From: Treponema primitia ZAS-2
GTDB taxonomy: Bacteria; Spirochaetota; Spirochaetia; Treponematales; Breznakiellaceae
Length of the DNA: 64,000 bases
Assembly (NCBI RefSeq): GCF_000214375.1
Contig: NC_015578.1
Location: 496,001 to 560,000 of the forward strand
Reading direction: 5' to 3'
In this document: piece after piece, positions 1 through 9,069 of the stretch
How the letters are laid out: each line of letters starts with the position of its first letter
Numbering within the stretch: position 1 is the first letter of the stretch
Made by a program: the position numbers and the translations under genes
Notes under the pieces: model-generated
The model's database searches: none
What the model was told of the DNA's origin: nothing
What the model saw: the letters and a program-made list of their open reading frames with translations, nothing else

Positions 1-297
1 GCCCTGACCCGGCTCCTGCTCCCCAAAACCCTGCTTCCCGCCACCACTGCCCTGGGGACCATAGACCCCCGGGGCCGGGAACTGGGCCTTATGGCCGGGG
101 CCAACGTGGTGATGCCTAACCTTTCACCCAAGGCTGTCCGCAAACTCTACGCCCTCTACGACAACAAGATCTGTACCGGCGACGAAGCCGCCGAATGCCG
201 GTTCTGTATGGAAGGCAGGATCCGGGATTACGGCTTTGTCCCCGACATGGGCCGGGGGGATTCACGGGTGGAGATTGGGGTGCCCGCTTCTGTGTAA
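1..297 (+). CDS. hydE: [FeFe]-hydrogenase maturase HydE, C-terminal part
   Basis: The 5' part lies outside the window; 98 codons remain, in frame from base 1. The end of the protein carries the radical-SAM HydE tail: a TALGTIDP-like strand, GANVVMPNL, and the YDNKICTG motif, followed by a late CRFCMEGRI stretch with two cysteines. HydE is a radical SAM enzyme that helps build the non-protein ligands of the H-cluster together with HydF and HydG. Its presence implies that the organism makes an [FeFe] hydrogenase, as hydrogen-metabolising gut spirochaetes do. The family assignment is from recognised motifs; related BioB/PylB-like radical SAM proteins are less likely because of the GANVVMPNL and YDNK signatures. 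Confidence 0.88.
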   Translation, partial: ALTRLLLPKTLLPATTALGTIDPRGRELGLMAGANVVMPNLSPKAVRKLYALYDNKICTGDEAAECRFCMEGRIRDYGFVPDMGRGDSRVEIGVPASV

Positions 298-302
298 TCG
301 AA

Positions 303-329
303 CAAAAAAATTCCCCCTTGCGGGGGAAT
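303..329 (-). terminator. Rho-independent terminator after oppA
   Basis: Perfect 8-bp stem (310-317 with 322-329) and a TTGC loop. On the minus strand it is followed by seven T (A-tract 304-310), so it ends the oppA transcript. It sits between two convergent genes and could also stop hydE. Confidence 0.85.
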
Positions 330-354
330 CGGTAAACAAATCAGAACAGTTTTT

Positions 355-2007
355 CTACAGACCCGTCACGTTTTTATAGAAGAAGAACCCTAATGGGGTA
401 TAATACAAACCCTTAATACTGGGTTTCAGCATATAGGGCTGGGTGTAGAAATAGATCGGCGCAACCGCCGCATCTTCGCCCATGAAAATGTCCTCTGCCT
501 GGTGCATATAGCGGAACCGTTCTTCGGGTACCGAGGTAGCTTTGGCGGCGGCCAGAAGGGCGTCATACCGGGGACTGGAATACTGGGGATCGTTGTTGCC
601 GCCACCGGTGACAAACATATCCAGGAAGGAGATAGGATCGTTGTAGTCCGCGATCCAGCCGTGCCGGGCAATGAGATAGTTGCCGGTTTTGCGGTTGTCA
701 ATGAAGACTGCCCAGTCCTGGTTGCCCAGGGTTACGTTGACCCCAAGGACGGTGCGCCACATATTCTGCAGGGCTTCGCCGATGGCACGGTGCCGGTCAT
801 TGGTGTTGAAAAGGTATTCCACCACCGGGAAACCCCGGCCTTCAGGATACCCCGCTTCTGCCAGGAGCCGTTTTGCCTCCGCAACATTACTGTTGTAATC
901 TGTAGGGGCCACGCTGTAATAACCCTTGCCTATATCGCGGAAATCGCTTCCGGCCCCTGCGGCATCGGAAATGCCCGAGGGGACATAAGCGGTGGCGGGT
1001 TTTTCACCGGTGCGGGTGATCTGATCGATCAGGTAGTTCCGGTCAATGGCCAGGGAGAAGGCCCTCCTGACCCGGGCATCGTTGAAGGGCGCCTTCTGGT
1101 TATTAAAGGTAACAAAGTAGGTGCCCAGGTAATCTGCTATGGTCAGGGTTCCCGAGGAAAGCAGGGTGGGAATTTCGTCCACCGGCGGATTCTCTGCAAA
1201 GTCAATGTCCCCACTGCGGAACCCTGCCAGTATGGCGTTGTCATCGTCCATCAGGGAAAAGCGGAGGGTGTCCGGGCCGGTGACCGGCTCATAATAGTTG
1301 GGGTTCTTTTCGTAGAGCAGATAACTGTTGTGGACCCATTCCTTCAGGCGGTAGGGTCCGTTGCTGATGTAGGTGGAGGGGCTGAAGGTCCACTGATCCG
1401 CCGCCTTTGCAATAACATCGGCGCGGACCGGAAAGGCCGCAGGGAAGGCGGCGATTTCAAAGAAATAGGGACAGTCATAGGTCAGGATAATTTCCAGGGT
1501 CCGGTCATCAATTGCCCGGATGCCCAGCTGGCTTTTGTCCAGCGCCCCGTCCATTATCTCGTTAGCGTTTTTAACCATATCGATCATATAGTTATAATCT
1601 GCGGCAGTCTCAGGGTCCACCAGGCGCTGCCAGCCGTAGACAAAGTCTTTGGCGGTAAAGGCTTGGCCGTCGGACCACTTTAGGTTGTTCCGCAGTTTAA
1701 ACAGGTAGGTCACGGACCCGTCGGGGTTTACCGTTTTCTGGGGAGCGCTTTCGGCCTGGCCAGGGACCAGGACTGCGTTGCCCTTCCCGTTATCTTCATA
1801 CTTGTAGAGCCCTTCAAAGCTCTGCACCAGATAGACAGCTCCGTCCACTGCGGTATTCAGCGCAGGATCGATGGAGTTCGGTTCGGAACCGACCACGATG
1901 GTCATTTGGGTCCCGCTGGCTGCGGTGGCTTTTTTGCCGCCGCAGCCGGTAAGAGCCAAGGCTGCTGCAAGAACCAGCAGGACCGATAGTACAAAATTTT
2001 TCTTCAT
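355..2007 (-). CDS. oppA: Oligopeptide ABC transporter substrate-binding lipoprotein
   Basis: 550 residues, family 5 extracellular solute-binding protein (OppA/DppA type). A lipoprotein signal peptide ends in LTGC, so the mature protein is anchored by Cys22 on the outer face of the inner membrane. The family signature is visible as SEPNSIDPAL near residue 42 and the LKWSDGQAFTAKDFVYGWQR block near residue 110. It should deliver peptides to OppBC. The start is fixed by an ideal ribosome site at 2014-2021 (AAGGAGGT). The matching permease and ATPase genes lie on the same strand at 4287-8331, but a CotH gene on the opposite strand is between them, so oppA must have its own promoter or read through an antisense gene. 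Confidence 0.93.
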   Translation of the reverse strand: MKKNFVLSVLLVLAAALALTGCGGKKATAASGTQMTIVVGSEPNSIDPALNTAVDGAVYLVQSFEGLYKYEDNGKGNAVLVPGQAESAPQKTVNPDGSVTYLFKLRNNLKWSDGQAFTAKDFVYGWQRLVDPETAADYNYMIDMVKNANEIMDGALDKSQLGIRAIDDRTLEIILTYDCPYFFEIAAFPAAFPVRADVIAKAADQWTFSPSTYISNGPYRLKEWVHNSYLLYEKNPNYYEPVTGPDTLRFSLMDDDNAILAGFRSGDIDFAENPPVDEIPTLLSSGTLTIADYLGTYFVTFNNQKAPFNDARVRRAFSLAIDRNYLIDQITRTGEKPATAYVPSGISDAAGAGSDFRDIGKGYYSVAPTDYNSNVAEAKRLLAEAGYPEGRGFPVVEYLFNTNDRHRAIGEALQNMWRTVLGVNVTLGNQDWAVFIDNRKTGNYLIARHGWIADYNDPISFLDMFVTGGGNNDPQYSSPRYDALLAAAKATSVPEERFRYMHQAEDIFMGEDAAVAPIYFYTQPYMLKPSIKGLYYTPLGFFFYKNVTGL

Positions 2008-2448
2008 AAGAGTACCTCCTTAAGAAATGAGTGTGCTTCCTTACTTGGGGTTTTGAAAGCTATTGGTATGATATCAGAATATGGGCAATGGATAAAGATA
2101 GGGGCGGGGGAATTAGCAATGGTTGATGTATTGGGGCCGTGTACCGCGACCATAGAACTATTGCTAAACTGTAAGGAATGCCTTTAACCAAATGAAGCTT
2201 TTCTGAAAGAATTGACAATCCATTGGGGAAGCAATAGCCTATCCTAACAATGACTGCTATAAAAGCCGTTAAAAAGAGCCACTTACCCCCCTCCCTCCTC
2301 GTATATAGAGTAGGTAATTTAGGATATACGCCATATATAGCGCCTTCTTTAGTATATAGGCCATTTGCCTTAAAATTAGGTTTACCTTATACAACATTCA
2401 CTCCGAATTATAAGAAATTCATTGAAAATCACTTGAAATTCGCCCTGA
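2008..2448. other. AT-rich intergenic stretch upstream of oppA
   Basis: No convincing gene. An open frame at 2250-2492 (+) lacks a ribosome site and has an unlikely composition (many Tyr/Pro), so it was not called. The region contains several TATATAG-like short repeats between 2300 and 2360. A possible weak oppA promoter (TTTATC, 17 nt, TATCAT on the minus strand) lies around 2065-2095. Confidence 0.4.
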
Positions 2449-2661
2449 ATTCCCAATCATATAGACCATATTACCCGCAAGAGGAGGCGTAAAATATGGC
2501 AGATTGCATTCCCGGCGGGCATTGCGCTTTTAATCAATTCGTCCTTTATTACCAAATCGCCGCTGAACATCAACTTTGAGGAACACGACCGGGGAAAAAA
2601 GTTTTTCTCTGCGGGCGCTGGGAAATACAGCGTGATTATTTATCTCATTGGAACATTATAA
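2449..2661 (+). pseudogene. Possible 3' remnant of a membrane-associated gene
   Basis: A frame opens at 2449 and ends with TAA at 2659-2661, just before the CotH ribosome site. It reads as plausible protein (KIWQIAFPAGIALLINSSF, then SPLNINFEEHDRGKKFF, ending IYLIGTL) but has no start codon. The frame is closed by TGA at 2446. It is probably the tail of a gene whose front was lost when this AT-rich segment was rearranged. The family is not recognised. CotH genes often sit beside VTC-type and DUF4956 membrane-protein genes, which makes a degraded partner possible, but that is inference. Confidence 0.3.
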
Positions 2662-2674
2662 AGGAGGTTTATTA

Positions 2675-4180
2675 ATGCAGAACTATTCTAAAGTACTGGT
2701 TGGGATCATTTTAGTGTTTGGTTTTGTATTATCTGGTTGTAAGCAGGTAAATAATCCGGGAGATGATAAAACTTATTTGGTAAAAATAGGAACAGTAACA
2801 AATGGAACAATTTCTGCTAATCCAACCAGCGGGGCAGAAGGAACTGAAATAACTTTAACGGTAAGCCCCGATGATGGCTATCGGTTAAAAATCGGAACGC
2901 TCAAATATGGGACTACGCTCATTAATGAAAATACGAAAAAATTTAATTTACCGGCCTCCAATATAACCGTTACGGCTAAATTTAGAATTTTAGCTGATGA
3001 TGATTCGGAAGATGAGTCCGGATTATCGATTATAAAAATTGATACCGGCGGACGGGCAATAGATTCCAAAGACACCTGGCTAGAAAATGCTGCCTATACT
3101 ATTTTCAATAGTGACGGCACAACAATAACAGCAAGCGGCGCCACCGATATTAAGGGAAGGGGGAATTTTACCTGGGGCCTGGAAAAAAAGCCTTATTCCC
3201 TAAAACTGTCATCGAAAACCTCGCTTCTTGGTATGCCTTCCCATAAACGATGGGTATTACTGGCAAATCATTTGGATAAAACGCTCTTACGCAATGAAAT
3301 CGGATTTAAACTTGGGGAAATATTTGACCATATTGACTGGACACCACATACCGTACAGGTTGAGTTATATGTGAATGATGTATATCAGGGTGTATATCAA
3401 TTTAGCGAGGCCATAAAACTTGATGCAAATCGGGTTGCTATAGATGAAATTAAAAAAGGCAATCCGGGCGGTGGATACATTCTTGAAATTGATGAACGAA
3501 GGGGTGAAGAGTCCAATTTTACTACCACACATGGAGTGGTTTTCAACTGCTCTGATCCTGACGATGGGCTGGATAAGAAACCTACCGGCAGCCCGCAAAC
3601 CTTGTTTGAAAAAATTCGAGCGGACGTACAGCACGCTGAAGACGTATTATATTCAGGTGATTTTACCGATCCGGACAATGGGTACCGGAAATACCTTGAC
3701 GTTGACTCCTTTGTTGACTGGTATTTGGTCGAAGAAATTGCGTGCTATCAGGATAGTAAATTCTACTCGAGCGTATATATGTATTACGACCCCAGCGACC
3801 AAAAATATCATCTGGGACCGCTCTGGGACTTTGATACCCATTTTGGCAATGCGTGGAGCATGGTGAGTACGGGATTTCTGATAAAAGATTCAAAATGGAT
3901 TTCGAGGCTGTTTGACGACCCCTATTTTGTGTCCCTCATTAAAGCACGCTGGAATGAGAAAAAATCCGCAGTTGATGCATTGCAGACATTCATTGATGCT
4001 CGTGCCGATAGTTTAAATGCTGCGCAAGCAAATAACTTTGAAAGATGGCCTATTTTAAACACCAACATAGGCGGAGCAAATTCTCAAATTGCCGGGAGTT
4101 ATGCCGGAGAAATAGCTTTTCTCAAATTATGGCTGACACTAAGAATCAGTTGGCTGGATACGGCAATAAACAGGTTATAG
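2675..4180 (+). CDS. CotH-kinase family lipoprotein with InlB-type repeat
   Basis: The ATG at 2675 follows AAGGAGG (2661-2667); an upstream in-frame ATG at 2648 lacks a ribosome site. The product is 501 residues. A lipoprotein signal ends in LSGC. Residues ~30-110 form a bacterial InlB B-repeat-like module (IGTVTNGTISANPTSG ... NITVTAKF). The rest is a CotH domain with GRGNFTWGLEKKPYSLKL, the YVNDVYQGVYQFSEAIK block and the acidic WDFDTHFGN motif that corresponds to the metal-binding site of the atypical kinase fold. CotH phosphorylates spore-coat proteins in Bacillus; in spirochaetes its target is unknown. Base composition is more AT-rich than the flanking opp genes and it sits alone on the plus strand, consistent with insertion into an opp locus. 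Confidence 0.88.
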   Translation: MQNYSKVLVGIILVFGFVLSGCKQVNNPGDDKTYLVKIGTVTNGTISANPTSGAEGTEITLTVSPDDGYRLKIGTLKYGTTLINENTKKFNLPASNITVTAKFRILADDDSEDESGLSIIKIDTGGRAIDSKDTWLENAAYTIFNSDGTTITASGATDIKGRGNFTWGLEKKPYSLKLSSKTSLLGMPSHKRWVLLANHLDKTLLRNEIGFKLGEIFDHIDWTPHTVQVELYVNDVYQGVYQFSEAIKLDANRVAIDEIKKGNPGGGYILEIDERRGEESNFTTTHGVVFNCSDPDDGLDKKPTGSPQTLFEKIRADVQHAEDVLYSGDFTDPDNGYRKYLDVDSFVDWYLVEEIACYQDSKFYSSVYMYYDPSDQKYHLGPLWDFDTHFGNAWSMVSTGFLIKDSKWISRLFDDPYFVSLIKARWNEKKSAVDALQTFIDARADSLNAAQANNFERWPILNTNIGGANSQIAGSYAGEIAFLKLWLTLRISWLDTAINRL

Positions 4181-4209
4181 CATTATCGTAGCAGCATTGG
4201 CATTACGGC

Positions 4210-4259
4210 GGCTCATTGACAAATGTCACCGGGAGGGGAACTCTCCTGGTGTATGAGCC
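4210..4259. terminator. Two-tier hairpin between convergent cotH and oppF
   Basis: Outer arms GGCTCAT (4210-4216) and ATGAGCC (4253-4259) enclose inner arms CACCGGGAG and CTCCTGGTG with one G:T pair. There is no T-tract. The place, between the ends of convergent genes, suggests a bidirectional stop or mRNA 3'-end stabiliser. Confidence 0.4.
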
Positions 4260-4286
4260 TCCCTTAGTTAAACTGAGCATTACCAG

Positions 4287-5246
4287 TTAAGTGAACAGAT
4301 GGCAGGCAACCTGGTGCCCCGGGGCAATTTCCTTCAACATCGGCGCCGTCTCGGAGCAGCACTGCATGGCATTGGGGCAGAGGGTGCTGAAACGGCAGCC
4401 CGGGGGGAGGTCCATGGGGCTGGGGATTTCCCCGTTCAGGATGGTCCGCTGCCGGGAGCGGGTGATCCGCGGGTCCGGTATAGGGACCGCCTGGAGCAGG
4501 GTCTTGGTGTAGGGGTGCAGGGGGTTTTTGTACAGCTCCTTGCTGGCTGCCAGCTCTACCAGGTTGCCCAGGTACATCACCCCAATGCGCCGGGAGATGT
4601 GGCGCACCACCGAAATGTCGTGGGCAATGAAGAGGTAGGTCAGCCCCAGTTCCCGCTGCATATCCTCAAGCATGTTCACAATCTGGGACTGGATAGACAC
4701 ATCCAGGGCGGATACGGGCTCATCGCAGACGATAAACTCAGGCTCCACTGCCAGGGCGCGGGCAATGCCTATGCGCTGCTGCTGGCCGCCGGAAAATTCG
4801 TGGGGATAGCGGTTGGCGTGTTCGCTATTCAGGCCCACCCGGGAGAGGAGGTAGTTGATCCGGTCTTTCCGCTCAGGTCTGGAACTTGCCAGGTGGTGGA
4901 TGTCGATGGGTTCACCTACGATTTCGCCCACGGTCATCCGGGGGTTGAGGGAGGAGGATGGGTCTTGAAAGATGATCTGCATCTTCCTTCTATAAGGAAG
5001 CATATCCGCATGGGTAATGTCCTGGCCTCGGAAGAAGATCTTCCCCGAGCTGGGTTCGTGGAGCCGCAGGATGGTCCGCCCCAGGGTGGTTTTGCCGCAG
5101 CCCGATTCTCCCACGAGACCTAAGGTTTCCCCCTGTTCAATATACAGGGGCACGTTTTCCACGGCGTGAATGTACCGGACCTTGCCCCAGGCTTCTTTGA
5201 CCCGGAACCGTTTTTTCAGGTTTTCCAGTTCTATAAGCCGGGTCAT
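4287..5246 (-). CDS. oppF: Oligopeptide ABC transporter ATP-binding protein OppF
   Basis: 319 residues. Walker [10 protein letters not shown] near residue 48, signature SGGQQQR near 158, Walker [13 protein letters not shown] near 180 and a switch histidine (IAHDIS) near 211. The C-terminal extension [19 protein letters not shown] is the peptide-transporter OppD/OppF tail. The [12 protein letters not shown]...C cysteine pattern near the end is the conserved cluster-binding segment of these subunits. It energises peptide import with OppD at the OppBC pore. Its start overlaps the oppD stop by 4 nt (ATGA), so the two are translationally coupled and co-transcribed. Confidence 0.95.
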   Translation of the reverse strand: MTRLIELENLKKRFRVKEAWGKVRYIHAVENVPLYIEQGETLGLVGESGCGKTTLGRTILRLHEPSSGKIFFRGQDITHADMLPYRRKMQIIFQDPSSSLNPRMTVGEIVGEPIDIHHLASSRPERKDRINYLLSRVGLNSEHANRYPHEFSGGQQQRIGIARALAVEPEFIVCDEPVSALDVSIQSQIVNMLEDMQRELGLTYLFIAHDISVVRHISRRIGVMYLGNLVELAASKELYKNPLHPYTKTLLQAVPIPDPRITRSRQRTILNGEIPSPMDLPPGCRFSTLCPNAMQCCSETAPMLKEIAPGHQVACHLFT

Positions 5247-6355
5247 GGTTTCGGCTCCTTCTGCTCTTGCCGGGATTGCGCCTGAACCGGCAGCCAGCAG
5301 GCGACCCGGTGTTCCCGCAGGGGCGGTGAACCGGGGGATGAATCGACAAGCCCGCCGCTGACGGCCGGGAGTATTGTCTCCGGGGGCAGCTGCTGGATGC
5401 AGATCCGCATACAGCTTTCGCAGCGGGGGGCGAAGGGGCAGCCGGGGTTCGGATCCAGCATATTGATGGGGGTCCCCTCAATGGGGATCAGCCGCGTGGC
5501 TTCCTCTGCATCAATACGGGGCATGGACCTGAGGAGGCCCCTGGTATAGGGATGGGCGGGGGCGTAGAAAATATCCTCCACCGTGCCCTGCTCGGCGATA
5601 TGCCCGCCGTACATCACCAGGACGGTGTCGCAGATTTCGGCAATCACCGCCAGGTTGTGGGTGATGAAGATCACGGCCATCCGGGTTTTTTCTTTGATGT
5701 CCTTCATGAGTTCCAGTATCTGGGCCTGGATGGTAACGTCCAGGGCGGTGGTCGGCTCGTCGGCGATGAGCAATTGGGGTTCGCAGAGCAGGGCCATGGC
5801 GATCATCACCCGCTGGCGCATGCCCCCGGAAAGTTCGTAGGGGTACTGGCCCATACGCTGTTCCGGGTGGGTAATGCCCACCAGGCGGAGCATCTCAATG
5901 GCCCTGTCCCGGGCCGCCTGGACGGAAATTTTCGGCGTTTCCTTTGCCCCGGCATTTTCCCCGTCGTTCAGTATTGCTGTGTCCGCCGAGTGGATGCGCA
6001 GCACATCTATCAACTGGTTCCCGATGGTATACACCGGATTGAGGCTTTCCATGGGGTTCTGGAAGATCATGCTCATCCTGTTGCCCCGGATTTTCTCCAT
6101 CTCCTTCGCCGAATGGCCCAGCAGATCCTCCCCTTCAAACCGTATGGACCCGCCCACGACCTTTCCCGGGGAGTCCAGGATCCCCATTATCGAATAGGCC
6201 TCCACGCTTTTGCCGGACCCGGATTCGCCCACAATGCCCATGACTTCGCCGTATTTGAGGGCATAGCTTATGCCCCCCACGGCCTTCACTTCCCCCACGG
6301 GGGTAAAGAAGGAAACCTGTAAATCACGGACATCAAGCAAGGTATCTTCCGCCAT
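5243..6355 (-). CDS. oppD: Oligopeptide ABC transporter ATP-binding protein OppD
   Basis: 370 residues. Walker A GESGSGKS near residue 43, signature LSGGMRQR near 173, Walker B LIADEPTTALD near 195 and the H-loop ITHNLAV near 229. The PAHPYTRGLLRSMPR tail and the C-terminal CPFAPRCESCMRIC cysteines are standard for OppD/DppD. Residues ~138-160 (a Glu/Asn/Gly-rich DGENAGAKETPK stretch) are a short insertion before the signature. It lies 9 nt downstream of oppC and overlaps oppF by 4 nt. It forms the heterodimeric ATPase with OppF. Confidence 0.95.
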   Translation of the reverse strand: MAEDTLLDVRDLQVSFFTPVGEVKAVGGISYALKYGEVMGIVGESGSGKSVEAYSIMGILDSPGKVVGGSIRFEGEDLLGHSAKEMEKIRGNRMSMIFQNPMESLNPVYTIGNQLIDVLRIHSADTAILNDGENAGAKETPKISVQAARDRAIEMLRLVGITHPEQRMGQYPYELSGGMRQRVMIAMALLCEPQLLIADEPTTALDVTIQAQILELMKDIKEKTRMAVIFITHNLAVIAEICDTVLVMYGGHIAEQGTVEDIFYAPAHPYTRGLLRSMPRIDAEEATRLIPIEGTPINMLDPNPGCPFAPRCESCMRICIQQLPPETILPAVSGGLVDSSPGSPPLREHRVACWLPVQAQSRQEQKEPKP

Positions 6356-6364
6356 GCCGCCCCC

Positions 6365-7390
6365 CTATTTCTTGAGCCGGGGATCCAGGGCATCCCGCAG
6401 TCCATCGCCAAAAAGATTAAAGGAGAGGATCAAAAGGCACAGTATTAGTGCCGGAATGATAAGCCGGTAGGTATAGGTGTACATTCCTCCCAGGGCGTCC
6501 GCTGAAAGAGAGCCCAGGCTGGTCATGGGGGCGTTAACCCCGAGACCCAGGAAGGAAAGGAAGGATTCCAGGAAGATGGCAATGGGTATCTGGAGGCAGG
6601 TGGCCGCCACCAGGGAACCTACGCAATTAGGGAGCAGGTGCTTCATGATGATCCGCGAATCCCGGGCCCCCAGGGCAACTGCGGCGATGACGTACTCCTG
6701 CTGTTTGAGCTGGAGTATCTGCCCCCGGACGATCCGGGCCAGAGTGGTCCAGTACAGCAGGGCAAAGGCGATAAAAATAGCGATAATGCTGGGCCCCAGG
6801 GCGATGACCAGCCGCCCCATAAGGTTAGTCTGGTTGGCGTCCGCGAAGGAACCAAGCAGGGGCTTCAGGGTTACTGCGAGTAGTAATACTACGAGCACAT
6901 CGGGAACCGAGTAGATGATGTCCACGATACGCATCATCACCAGATCTGTCCGCCCCCCTATGAAGCCCGAAATTGATCCGTAGACCACCCCGATAAGCAG
7001 GGTCAGTATCGCAGCCATAACTCCGATGATCATGGACACCCGGGTCCCGTACATGACCCTGACAAAGATGTCCCTGCCCAGAGTATCGGTCCCAAAGACG
7101 TGGGGAAACACCTTTTCTCCCCGGGCGATCTTTTCCAGTTCCAGGGGAGAATTGGCGAGGGGCGCCAGGTTTTCACTGCCCCGCACCTGTTCCTCGTAGG
7201 TATAGGCCACGAAAAGGGGCCCGGCATAGGCGAAAAGTATGAGGAAGATGATAACCCCAAGGGAAACCATGGCGACATGGTTCCTCTTCAGCCGCCGCCA
7301 GGCGTCCTCCCAGTAAGAGACGCTCTTATGCTGGGGGATAAAGGCTTCTTTTTCTTCCCTGGTGGCGGGGGTAAAGTCCAGGGCATCCAT
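6365..7390 (-). CDS. oppC: Oligopeptide ABC transporter permease OppC
   Basis: 341 residues, BPD_transp_1 permease with the extra N-terminal transmembrane helix of OppC (VSLGVIIFLILFAYAGPLFV near residue 43). The large periplasmic segment with the FGTDTLGRDIFVRVMYGTR signature follows, then five further helices. The EAA loop is visible as REYVIAAVALGARDSRIIMKHLLPN-like sequence around residue 240, where the ATPases dock. It pairs with OppB. The start codon overlaps the oppB stop by one base and the gene sits in the oppBCDF operon. Confidence 0.95.
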   Translation of the reverse strand: MDALDFTPATREEKEAFIPQHKSVSYWEDAWRRLKRNHVAMVSLGVIIFLILFAYAGPLFVAYTYEEQVRGSENLAPLANSPLELEKIARGEKVFPHVFGTDTLGRDIFVRVMYGTRVSMIIGVMAAILTLLIGVVYGSISGFIGGRTDLVMMRIVDIIYSVPDVLVVLLLAVTLKPLLGSFADANQTNLMGRLVIALGPSIIAIFIAFALLYWTTLARIVRGQILQLKQQEYVIAAVALGARDSRIIMKHLLPNCVGSLVAATCLQIPIAIFLESFLSFLGLGVNAPMTSLGSLSADALGGMYTYTYRLIIPALILCLLILSFNLFGDGLRDALDPRLKK

Positions 7391-8331
7391 CAGCCGGCCT
7401 CATCGTTGGAAAACTGAATCCGGGGATCGATGATCTTGTAGATCAGGTCAACCAGGACGCTCATCAGGATAACCAGGGCGGCAAAGAAGATGGTGGTTCC
7501 CATGATCAGCGGGTAGTCCCGGTTTTGGATGCTCTGGATAAAATAACGGCCCAGGCCGGGGATATTAAAGACGCTTTCCACCACAAAGGTGCCGGTCAGC
7601 ACCGCCGCGATGAGGGGCCCCATGTAGGTAACCACCGGAATCAGGGCGTTCCTGAGTGCATGCTTGAAGATCAGGTGCGGGACCGGGTGCCCGTAAGCCC
7701 GGACGGTCTTAATGTATTCCTTATTAAGCACATCCAACATGGAAGACCGGGTATACCGGGCAATGGAGCACATGGGGGTGAGTCCCAGGGTAAAGCAGGG
7801 CAGCACATAGCTGATGGGCCCCCGGGAAATGCCGGAACTTGGGAAAACATGAAACACCCCCCCGGCAAAGAGGACCAGCAGCGCCGTGGCGCTGACAAAG
7901 ACCGGGAAGGCCACCCCCAGGGTGGTAACTATCTGGAGCAGACTGTCCTCCCACTTTCCCCGGGTATAAGCCGCCAGGCACCCCAATCCTATCCCCGCAA
8001 TGGTCGCCCAGAGCAGGGCAATAGCCCCGATCTTCGCCGAAACGGGAAACATTTCCCCGATAATGATACGAACCGGCCTGTTTTTCTGCATTTTAAGGGA
8101 AACCCCCATGTCTCCATGGAGCAGACTGAGGATATAGTTCTTTAATTGTACCGGAAGAGGCTTGTCCAGGCCGTATTTTGCCTCAAGTTCCGCCAAAACC
8201 CGGGCTGAAATGGCCTTTTCCCCCAGAAACGGCCCCCCGGGGACAGTATTCATCAGGATAAAGGTCAGGCATATCACCAGAAGCAGAGTCCCCAGGGCAA
8301 GTAAGATTCGCTTAATGAAATATCCGGCCAT
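7390..8331 (-). CDS. oppB: Oligopeptide ABC transporter permease OppB
   Basis: 313 residues with the typical OppB start (KRILLALGTLLLVICLTFILMNTVPGGPF), a first helix followed by a periplasmic region with KYGLDKPLPVQ, and a C-terminal permease core. The docking loop NKEYIKTVRAYGHPVPHLIFKHALRNALIP lies around residue 205. It is the first gene of the oppBCDF operon. A modest ribosome site (GAGG about 8 nt before the ATG) supports the start. The region upstream (8332-8462) carries a CACCCGGGTG palindrome near 8370 and must hold its promoter, back to back with the tRNA promoter. Confidence 0.95.
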   Translation of the reverse strand: MAGYFIKRILLALGTLLLVICLTFILMNTVPGGPFLGEKAISARVLAELEAKYGLDKPLPVQLKNYILSLLHGDMGVSLKMQKNRPVRIIIGEMFPVSAKIGAIALLWATIAGIGLGCLAAYTRGKWEDSLLQIVTTLGVAFPVFVSATALLVLFAGGVFHVFPSSGISRGPISYVLPCFTLGLTPMCSIARYTRSSMLDVLNKEYIKTVRAYGHPVPHLIFKHALRNALIPVVTYMGPLIAAVLTGTFVVESVFNIPGLGRYFIQSIQNRDYPLIMGTTIFFAALVILMSVLVDLIYKIIDPRIQFSNDEAG

Positions 8332-8413
8332 TGTTTTGCCTCACATTTCAGGATTGATATTTACGGTAACACCCGGGTGGCGCTTGTGCAAGAGGTTTTC
8401 ATTTTTTTGTGAA

Positions 8414-8442
8414 TTGACTTTTTTGGCTATCCGGAGTATAAA
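8414..8442 (+). promoter_or_regulatory. Sigma-70 promoter of the CAT tRNA
   Basis: TTGACT at 8414-8419 and TATAAA at 8437-8442 with an optimal 17-nt spacer, ending 20 nt before the tRNA. Confidence 0.75.
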
Positions 8443-8462
8443 TTAATCTCACCCAACAAGCA

Positions 8463-8536
8463 GGGCCTTTAGCTCAGTTGGTTAGAGCTGCGGACTCATA
8501 ATCCGTAGGTCCGGGGTTCAAGTCCCTGAAGGCCCA
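8463..8536 (+). tRNA. tRNA with CAT anticodon, probably tRNA-Ile2
   Basis: 74 nt, full cloverleaf: acceptor GGGCCTT/AAGGCCC, A73, anticodon CAT at 8497-8499, T-loop TTCAAGT. No encoded CCA. The GGGCCTTTAGCTC acceptor/D region resembles isoleucine tRNAs more than elongator methionine tRNAs. It is therefore more likely the TilS-modified Ile2 that reads ATA, but elongator Met cannot be excluded by eye. Confidence 0.9.
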
Positions 8537-8562
8537 AAACAATTCCATGCAATAATCGGAAC

Positions 8563-8595
8563 GAAGATACGCCGCTGCTTGCGGCGGGGTTCTTC
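8563..8595 (+). terminator. Hairpin after the tRNA gene
   Basis: CGCCGC (8570-8575) pairs with GCGGCG (8581-8586); outer GAAGA/TCTTC extends it. No clear T-run follows, so it may be a processing hairpin instead of a true terminator. Confidence 0.45.
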
Positions 8596-8667
8596 ATTAT
8601 ACAATACTAATGTGTAGTGTATAAGGGAAAGGCTGACTTCCAGATAATTTTTCAAGTAAAACAATCT

Positions 8668-9000
8668 TTAATGGTCAATATTATGGGCAATTTTATTAAG
8701 AGTTTCTATTGAATCATTAACCAATGAGTTAATATCATTTGTTAATTTGTAAACAACCGCCTTAACATCATGGGTAACGCCATTTTCTTGCTTTAAAAGC
8801 TCAAAGGCTTCGATATTCAAGGCACTAGCCAGCTTAGCCAGCGAATCAGGATGAGGCCACTTATCGCCACGTTCAATTGCCCCGAGGAACGGTATAGAAA
8901 TATCAGCTTTTTCTGCTAGCTCAGCTTGCGAAAAACCACGATGTAAACGAAATTGCTTAATATTTTGGCTTAAAATGATACGTAATTTATCGCCATTCAC
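8668..9000 (-). CDS. XRE-family transcriptional regulator
   Basis: 110 residues. An HTH_3 domain fills residues ~8-65 (FSQAELAEKADISIPFLGAIERGDKWPHPDSLAKLASAL), typical of Cro/CI-type repressors. The C-terminal 40 residues are helical with no known domain. The start is GTG at 9000, with GAGGA 7 nt upstream; no in-frame ATG is nearby. It is divergent from the 9204 lipoprotein gene, so it may regulate that gene and itself; overlapping promoter-like elements lie between them. Confidence 0.85.
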   Translation of the reverse strand: MNGDKLRIILSQNIKQFRLHRGFSQAELAEKADISIPFLGAIERGDKWPHPDSLAKLASALNIEAFELLKQENGVTHDVKAVVYKLTNDINSLVNDSIETLNKIAHNIDH

Positions 9001-9039
9001 GAATATTCCTCATCCCATACATAAAATTATGCAAATTAC

Positions 9040-9069
9040 TTGACATATAATACAAATATCTATTAGAAT
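9040..9069 (+). promoter_or_regulatory. Candidate promoter for the 9204 lipoprotein gene
   Basis: TTGACA at 9040-9045 and TAGAAT at 9064-9069, spacer 18 nt. On the opposite strand TTGTAT and CATAAT (spacer 18) overlap it and could serve the XRE gene, giving face-to-face promoters. Confidence 0.5.

Noticed and set aside
502-1683. Long 393-codon open frame on the plus strand
   Set aside because: It lies fully antisense to oppA, which has signal peptide, family motifs and a ribosome site; similar antisense frames occur across the GC-rich genes here.
2250-2492. 80-codon plus-strand ORF
   Set aside because: No ribosome site, odd composition, overlaps a better coding-like remnant in another frame.
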